Source: Cochliopodium minus (taxonomy: Eukaryota; Discosea; Himatismenida; Cochliopodiidae). From it: a DNA stretch of 14,123 nucleotides. The DNA is taken from the NCBI GenBank assembly GCA_024220525.1, contig JAMYWO010000067.1, forward strand, positions 35,078-49,200, written 5' to 3'. A program made the position numbers and the translations under genes. How positions within the stretch are numbered: position 1 is the first letter of the stretch; every line of letters starts with the position of its first letter. This document shows, in pieces, positions 8,789-14,123 of the stretch. The notes below the pieces were generated by a model. The model saw only the letters and a program-made list of their open reading frames with translations. It had not been told where the DNA came from and did no database searches.

Positions 8789-11322
8789 ATGAGCAAAATA
8801 CATAAAGAAGCAGCTCAAATAATAGATAAAGTAGAACAGCAAAAAGGATCAATAAAGGGGTTGACATTTTCAAATAATGATAAATCAAAGCCATTAAGCA
8901 GTCAAAAGGCAGTATATGCATTGGTATGTGAGACATTGAAATGTAAAAAAAAACATTAATCTAATGATTTAAGTGATATGATATAATATAATAAATCAAA
9001 ATAGATAAAGAAATAATTAAGAATGTTCTTGATAATTGCGAGAATGTGATCAAAGAATCAAAGATTAGACAAATAAGTGGTAATCTTTTAAATGTGTTGG
9101 TATATGATATGCTTATTGGAGAAGGAATAAAGGGAGGAGGAAAATTAAAGAAATTTATATCTTCACAAAAACCACCATTAATCTCAGCATTAGGTAATTT
9201 TTTTTATTATAAGAAAACAAAAAGCTATAATATCACGAATATCATCTTTATATACTATATTCGAAATTTTCCTTTAGAATATTGATCAATATTGATCCTA
9301 TTGCTGATCAAATTTAAAAAAAATTAATCTGATTAACAATTATTTCAGCCAGATTGAAAATAAAGCACAAAGCAAGATTAAATGAAGAATTGTTGCCAGA
9401 ATCAATAAGAAATCCAAGTAAAAAGAATTTTCTTGAATTTTTTTAATCTTCAATTGATCTTCTTTCAAAAAATTTTCAAAATTTTTTTTTTATTCAGTCC
9501 TTCTTCCAAGATACGTGAGAATAAACACCATAGTAAGCAAAAAGGAGGATGTAATTGAAACATTAGTGAAGGAGGGGCACATAAACAAAGGAAAGCTCCT
9601 CGAGAATGTAGATTGGAAACAGTTGGGAAACGAAAAAATATTCTATGAAGATAATCACATGCCTGAAATACTTGTTTTCCCACCTAAAACTAGTTTTCTT
9701 GGTAACAAACTCTTGTCAAAAGGTAAAATTTTCTCATTTAAAATTTTTTTTCTAACTTTTTAATTTATATTTTTCAATATTTTTTTATTTATTTTTATTT
9801 TAAAATTTTTGATTGTTTATAATAAGTTTTTTTTTCAATTATTTTTTTATTTTTTCTTTTCCTTTTATTTTTTCAATCATATTAATTACTTGATTTTTTA
9901 CATTTTTGTAAACATTTTTTATTTTTGTTTTTGTTTTTATTGACCATTTTTTTTTTATTGTTAATTTTACTTTTATTTTGTCATTTTTTACAAGTTTTGT
10001 TTTTATTTAAATATTTTGTATTCATACTTTATTTATTTTTAGGAGAAATTATTTTGCAAGACAAAGCAAGTTGTCTTCCTTCATTTATTCTCTCTCCTCC
10101 ACCAGGATCCAGCGCAATAGATTGCTGCGCGGCACCAGGAAACAAAACGACCCACTTGGCAGCCCTCATGAACAACGAAGGGACAATCTACGCCTTCGAC
10201 AAAGACTCGCATCGTCTGGAAACTCTCAAAAAGTTATCAAATGTCGCAAAAACGAAAATAATAAACCCTCTTTGCTCTGATTTTTTGAAAATTAACCCTC
10301 TTGATAAGAAATACTCTGATGTTGAGTATATTTTGTTGGATCCTAGTTGTAGTGGTTCTGGTATTGTTTCCCGCATGGACCATCTTTTGCAGAGCGTTTT
10401 GGAGGGCAACACTTCTGAGCAAGAGGATATCGGCGGAATTTTTGGGGAGGAAAGGAGCAATGACAAGAAAGATGGCAAGTTTGACAAGAAGGATTTCAAA
10501 AACAAAAAGTTTGACAAGAAAAACAATAAATTTGATAAGAAAAACGGCAAGTTTGACAAGAAAAACAACAAATTTAACAACAAAAACAACAACAAGTTCC
10601 AAACAAACAACGAAAAAATAGAAAACAACAACACTGATGATATGGAGAAGGAGGTGGACAAAGTTTCTGTTGAGAACAGCCGTCTTGAGAACCTTTCCAA
10701 GTTCCAGTTGAAGCTTTTGCTTCATGCTTTCTCCTTTCCCAGCGTCAAAAAGATCACTTATTCCACTTGCAGCGTCCACAACTTGGAAAATGAATTGGTT
10801 GTACAACAGGCGCTTAATTCTCAAAAAGAAAACCCAAGAAAGTTCGAGTTGATAAACATTTTACCAACCTGGACTAACAGGGGTTATTTACTTATTTTAT
10901 TTATTTCAATTTTTTTTTTTAAATTTTTTTTCATTTTTCTTCTTTTTTTTTTCTTTCCAGGATTGGAAGAAGTTTTTAAAGGAGCTAATTTTTGTATTAG
11001 AGCTTCACCTGAGAAAGATCAGACCATAGGCTTTTTTGTTGCATGTTTCGGCGTTGTTGGCGGAGAAAAAGAATTAGTCATTAAAAATAAAGCTCCTGTA
11101 GAAACGAACACCAATAAAAACAACAACAATAACAATAACAACGAGAGTGAGAAAAGTGAAACTGTTCCCATTAATAAAGAGGATCCTGTGATAAGTAACA
11201 ATGTTAATGATACTATTATGCAACAGCCCTTGAATGCTACCTTGTTGAACGTTAATGACAAGAGACCTCTTGAGAATCCCAAAAAGAAAAAGAAGAAAAA
11301 GAAAAAAAGAAAGAAAAAATGA
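8789..11322 (+). CDS. NSUN5: NSUN5/Rcm1-type rRNA cytosine-C5 methyltransferase (complete, 612 aa)
   Basis: Exons are 8789-8942, 9005-9193, 9349-9417, 9498-9722, 10043-10882 and 10961-11322 (1839 nt, TGA). The protein follows human NSUN5 along its length: KGSIKGL near the start, YALVCET, GEGIKGGGK, RYVRINT, MPEILVFPP and LQDKASCLP. The SAM-binding motif is DCCAAPGNKT (239-248). The release Cys is C315 in DPSCSGSG and the catalytic Cys is C455 in YSTCS. The end has RGLEEVF, CIRASPE and GFFVACF. NSUN5 and yeast Rcm1 methylate one cytosine in large-subunit rRNA, so a nucleolar role is expected. Oddities are a Lys/Asn/Phe repeat insert at about 353-400, a poly-Asn run near 545-553 and a nearly pure Lys C-terminus that may act as a nuclear or nucleolar signal. 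Intron 4 (9723-10042, 320 nt) is T-rich with nothing else visible. Confidence 0.95.
10462..10603 (+). repeat. 21-bp coding minisatellite (KFDKKN/G repeats) in NSUN5
   Basis: An imperfect seven-codon unit, roughly K-F-D-K-K-N-N/G, is repeated about five times. It appears at DNA level as AAGTTTGACAAGAA-type units. The unit length keeps the frame open. It encodes a basic, probably disordered loop between the two catalytic cysteine motifs of the methyltransferase. The opposite strand shows long open frames here, but only as a by-product of this repetition. Confidence 0.85.
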
Positions 11323-11931
11323 AATTTGATTTGATTAATTGACCTTTTTTAAATTTATTTATTAAATTTCATAAGATATTTTTTTATTTCACAATCATTT
11401 TTGATGTGGAGGATGATTATTTTTTTTTCTTTTTTCTTTCCATTCTTTTTGTGATCTTTTTTCTTTCTTGATTTCAAAAATCTTCCATCCTTCAAAAGGA
11501 AATTCCTCTTGCGCTTTTCATTATTTGAGGACGGTTTTAAATTTATTTATCTCCTAAAGAATGCGGTATAATATAAAAACGAATTCTACTAAAAAAAAAT
11601 TAATAGGAATTTATTTATAAATTGAATATTATATTACAAATCATTTCAAATGGAAAGTCTTGTTGGCTTTTTTTTTCAATTTTTCTAAATTTTATGTAAA
11701 TTTAACAGTGAAAATCTCAAAGGGATCTATTAAATTTAAAATTAAACACTAAATTCCATTTAGCATTCCCTTTTTATTCTTCAATAAGAGGCAAAATTTA
11801 TTCGAATCAAAGAGTAATTTTGATTTTATTTATTGATCTTTTAAAAATAAAAATATTAAAATCAAAATAATAAAAAAAATTTTAAAATTTTTTAAAAAAA
11901 AGGGAAAGAAATCAAAAAAGGGATAAAAAAT
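11323..11931. other. Spacer between NSUN5 and the desaturase, with a less AT-rich island
   Basis: Most of this 609-bp spacer is very AT-rich and should contain the NSUN5 3' UTR and the desaturase promoter. A patch at about 11400-11575 has coding-like composition. On the minus strand it reads open for about 40 codons as a Lys-rich chain (from about 11519 down to a TGA near 11401), but stops sit directly upstream of it. The plus strand is also open in one frame. No start codon or known motif supports either reading. A small hairpin, CTAAAT and ATTTAG, lies at 11749-11763. Confidence 0.4.
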
Positions 11932-13199
11932 ATGGAAAAGAAAATAACACCAGCCACAAACAAATACCTGACATCTGAATATATCATGAAATTCGTGATA
12001 ACATTAGTTGGAATATATGTGATAATATCTGATTTCATAAGAATAGGAAAGCAATCATATTGGAACTATTTATATCTTATTCCAGGTAAAGATAATACAT
12101 TAAAAAGAGTATAGGATAATATTGGTTTGATAAAAAATAAAGAAAATATAAAAAATATAATTATCCCAATGAATATGCATGTTTATGCATCCTATATCCT
12201 TTGTAATTCGAAATAATCTTATAGAATGAGGGAAATTAAAATATATTTTTATATTTAAAATAATTTCAATCATAAATTGGATAAAGTGAATCCAAATTTA
12301 ACATATAGATTTCATAAATCAAAAATCAATGCATACAAAACTTAATTCATCATTTTTTTAAAACATTTAGGATGGGTAACATTTTTTAATTTAAATTATT
12401 AATATTAACTCATTTGAACAGGTAATGGCAGATGTAATTGCAGGATTTGTTCATTGGTTCGGAGATACTTGGAGTGGATTGGGATACGATCAATATTTCA
12501 AAGATTTCATTGAGCATCACACTGATCCATTGGCTATGACCAAGAGAGACTATTTTGAGGGAGCTTTTGACACATATATCATCTATCTTGTTTTCATTAG
12601 ATTGACGGGATTACATACTTCTCCATTTTTAGTGTGCTCATCCATCTTAGGAATGCAATCCAATTTTTGTCATAGGTAAAAAGAAAAAAAAAAGAATTAT
12701 AAGAAATTATTTTATATCAAATGAGAAACATATTTTAAATAATTTGCACACTCTTCACATTATTTAATCTTAATAATCTATTTATCATAATATTCAAATA
12801 TTAAAAGCGAAAATATATTCTTTATTTTTGATTTTAAAAAACCATAATTTCAATTTTTGATCTTATTCGAATTCATTAATCCTTTTTTTTTTGAACAGAG
12901 AATCACATCAACACACCAAAACCTTTTGGATCATGAAAAAGCTTCAAAACTGGGGAGTGATCATCTCACCAAAGAGCCACCACATCCACCACACCCAACC
13001 ATTCAACCGTGACTACTGCGTGTTCTCCGGCTTCTGCAACCCTTTTTTTGAATACATTTGCTTTTGGAGAAGATTCGAAAAAGTTATCTATGTTCTCACC
13101 ACTGTTCAAAGTGTCGAGATGAGAAGATTATATCCTGATCAGCCAAATAATTTGGGATTTTTTGACAGAATCACATCTTCTTATGCAATGACTTTTTAA
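11932..13199 (+). CDS. PEDS1/FAD4/CarF-family lipid desaturase (Kua family), 237 aa
   Basis: Exons are 11932-12085, 12371-12375 (5-nt microexon), 12422-12675 and 12899-13199 (714 nt, TAA). A helix lies near residues 19-40. The His/Asp motifs of this diiron membrane desaturase family are all present: ADVIAGFVHWFGDTW (56-70), EHHTDP (84-89), HRESHQH (137-143) and SHHIHH (164-169), then NRDYCVFSG and FWRRFE. Known members make the plasmalogen vinyl-ether bond (PEDS1, animals), a trans-double bond in plastid phosphatidylglycerol (FAD4, plants), or act in bacterial plasmalogen synthesis (CarF). The ISPKSHHIHH-NRDYCVFSG end resembles FAD4 as much as PEDS1, so the substrate cannot be assigned. It should be an ER-type membrane enzyme. 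The start is the first in-frame ATG, before the helix. Confidence 0.9.
12371..12375 (+). other. 5-nt microexon (GATGG) in the desaturase gene
   Basis: Exon 1 ends with one extra base (phase 1), yet the next exon at 12422 must begin in phase 0 to encode VMADVIAGFVHW. GATGG at 12371-12375 follows a TTTAG acceptor and precedes a GTAAC donor. Including it restores the frame and gives P-G-W-V-M-A-D, the same length as the GALIAD stretch in human PEDS1. The following intron would be 46 nt, close to the 48-nt intron in the PA-7TM gene. Confidence 0.7.
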
Positions 13200-13563
13200 G
13201 ACCACCTTGAATCCTTCAACCCCCAAAAAAAAAAAACCTTTTAGATTGATGTACATTTATTTATGAAATTTATTAAAAGACAAAAAGGATTTTGAAATTA
13301 ATTTCTTCTCCAAAAGAAGTGTTTTTTCAAATTTTTTAATTTTCTTTCCAAATTTTGCTTTTTTTTTAATTTCTTTTTAGTTTTTTCTTAAAATTTCAAA
13401 GATAAACTGCAGTATTTCACATTTTATTTTACTAACTGAAAGTTTAAAGTAAAAAGATCTGTCACAAAGTATTATCTGGACAAAACCAATTTCATAAAGT
13501 TGGGCGTTTGGGTAAATTTCTATTTCTTTGAATTTGTTGGTTTTGATTTTGAAATAAAAAAAA
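13200..13563. promoter_or_regulatory. Spacer and putative acyltransferase promoter
   Basis: This AT-rich spacer of 364 bp lies between the desaturase stop and the acyltransferase start. GATAAACTGCA at 13401-13411 matches part of the palindrome upstream of NSUN5 (8448-8458). No gene or RNA is visible. It must hold the 3' UTR of one gene and the promoter of the next. Confidence 0.45.
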
Positions 13564-14123
13564 ATGAAAAATACTTCCCAAACAGAAAAAACATTTGAAT
13601 ATCAAAATTCTTTGCCTAGGTTGCCTCTTCCCAAGGTGGATCCTACTTTGGACAAATTTCTGACATCTATCATCCCTCTCTATCCCCAAAATAGATTGGA
13701 TGAAATCAGAGAGAAGGCGAAATCATTTGTAGAAGGTATCTGATCCCATCATATTAATAATTTAAATTCAAAATCGACCCGAATCAACAATAATTTGTTC
13801 ACAAATAATTATGGATTATTTATATAAGAAAATATAAGAATGGATACGTAGATTATAGCCTATATATTAATATCATTCTCCCATTAACATATTTATTCAT
13901 TTGATCCTATATATCCTCCCTTGATTTAAATTTTTATTTCCTCTTTTTAAAAAAATCCAGATGGAACAGCATCCAAAGTGCAGAAATTATTGGAAGAGAG
14001 AAATTCAAAAGAAAAGATACATTGGCTTCAAAGATGGTGGGATTCATATTCCTACTATTCATACAGAGAATCAGTGGGTAATATTTAATTCCCACTCAAT
14101 AATAACTTGATCAAAAAAATTTT
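13564..14123 (+). CDS. Carnitine/choline O-acyltransferase, N-terminal exons (partial)
   Basis: Two exons are visible, 13564-13735 and 13961-14077, joined in frame and followed by a GTAAT donor; the rest is beyond the window. The sequence shows the family's N-terminal signature: QNSLPRLPLPKVDPTLDKFL, then IPLYP, a FVEDG-type turn, LLEERNS and HWLQRWWDSYSYYSYRESV. The family moves acyl groups between CoA and carnitine (or choline), serving fatty-acid transport or acetyl buffering. The catalytic His lies later in the protein and cannot be checked. No clear mitochondrial presequence is seen at this start, which fits a CrAT/CROT-like cytosolic or peroxisomal enzyme better than CPT2, though this is only a guess. 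The first ATG after A-rich leader sequence was chosen. Confidence 0.86.

Noticed and set aside
10188-10824. Long minus-strand frames opposite NSUN5
   Set aside because: They mirror the minisatellite and the GC-richer exon, show no domain, and lie opposite a strongly conserved methyltransferase.
1-14123. tRNA, rRNA, CRISPR array or bacterial operon signals
   Set aside because: No cloverleaf boxes, conserved rRNA segments, spaced repeats or ribosome-binding-site pattern were seen; all genes are spliced eukaryotic ones.

Overview
This is nuclear DNA from a very AT-rich, intron-dense unicellular eukaryote. Coding exons are clearly less AT-rich than the A/T homopolymer-like introns and spacers. 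Introns are GT-AG, from about 46 to 330 bases. TAA, TAG and TGA all act as stops, so the code is standard. The asparagine and lysine runs, the heterotrimeric G protein, the dynactin Arp11 and the lipid desaturase suggest an amoeboid protist (Amoebozoa, Anaeramoebae or similar). I cannot place it more precisely. All gene models were built by hand from splice sites, reading phase and remembered family motifs; no search was run.

Layout. (1) 1-3673, minus strand: two tandem paralogues of a secreted-then-membrane protein with a signal peptide, a protease-associated (PA) domain and seven membrane helices. The right copy is complete (10 exons, 467 aa) and the left copy runs off the window. They share 685 bp of perfect identity, introns included, and then diverge abruptly. 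(2) 3674-4499: a spacer with one N, then a T-rich low-complexity tract with a 149-bp higher-order repeat. (3) 4500-5801, plus strand: the C-terminal ~60% of Arp11/ACTR10, with its N-terminal exons missing. (4) 5985-8085, minus strand: a complete six-exon G-protein alpha subunit (347 aa) with a MITE-like hairpin in intron 2. (5) 8789-11322, plus strand: a complete six-exon NSUN5-type rRNA m5C methyltransferase (612 aa) with a 7-codon minisatellite inside its catalytic domain. (6) 11932-13199, plus strand: a PEDS1/FAD4/CarF-family lipid desaturase (237 aa) whose frame works only with a 5-nt microexon. (7) 13564 to the edge, plus strand: the first two exons of a carnitine/choline acyltransferase.

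The genes do not form a pathway. The receptor-like pair and the G alpha are both signalling-type genes, but nothing in the sequence links them. The desaturase and acyltransferase are adjacent lipid-metabolism genes, which may be chance. The most notable points are the PA-7TM tandem pair with its mosaic identity, the 5-nt microexon, the missing front half of Arp11, and the intronic hairpin flanked by 13-bp direct repeats.
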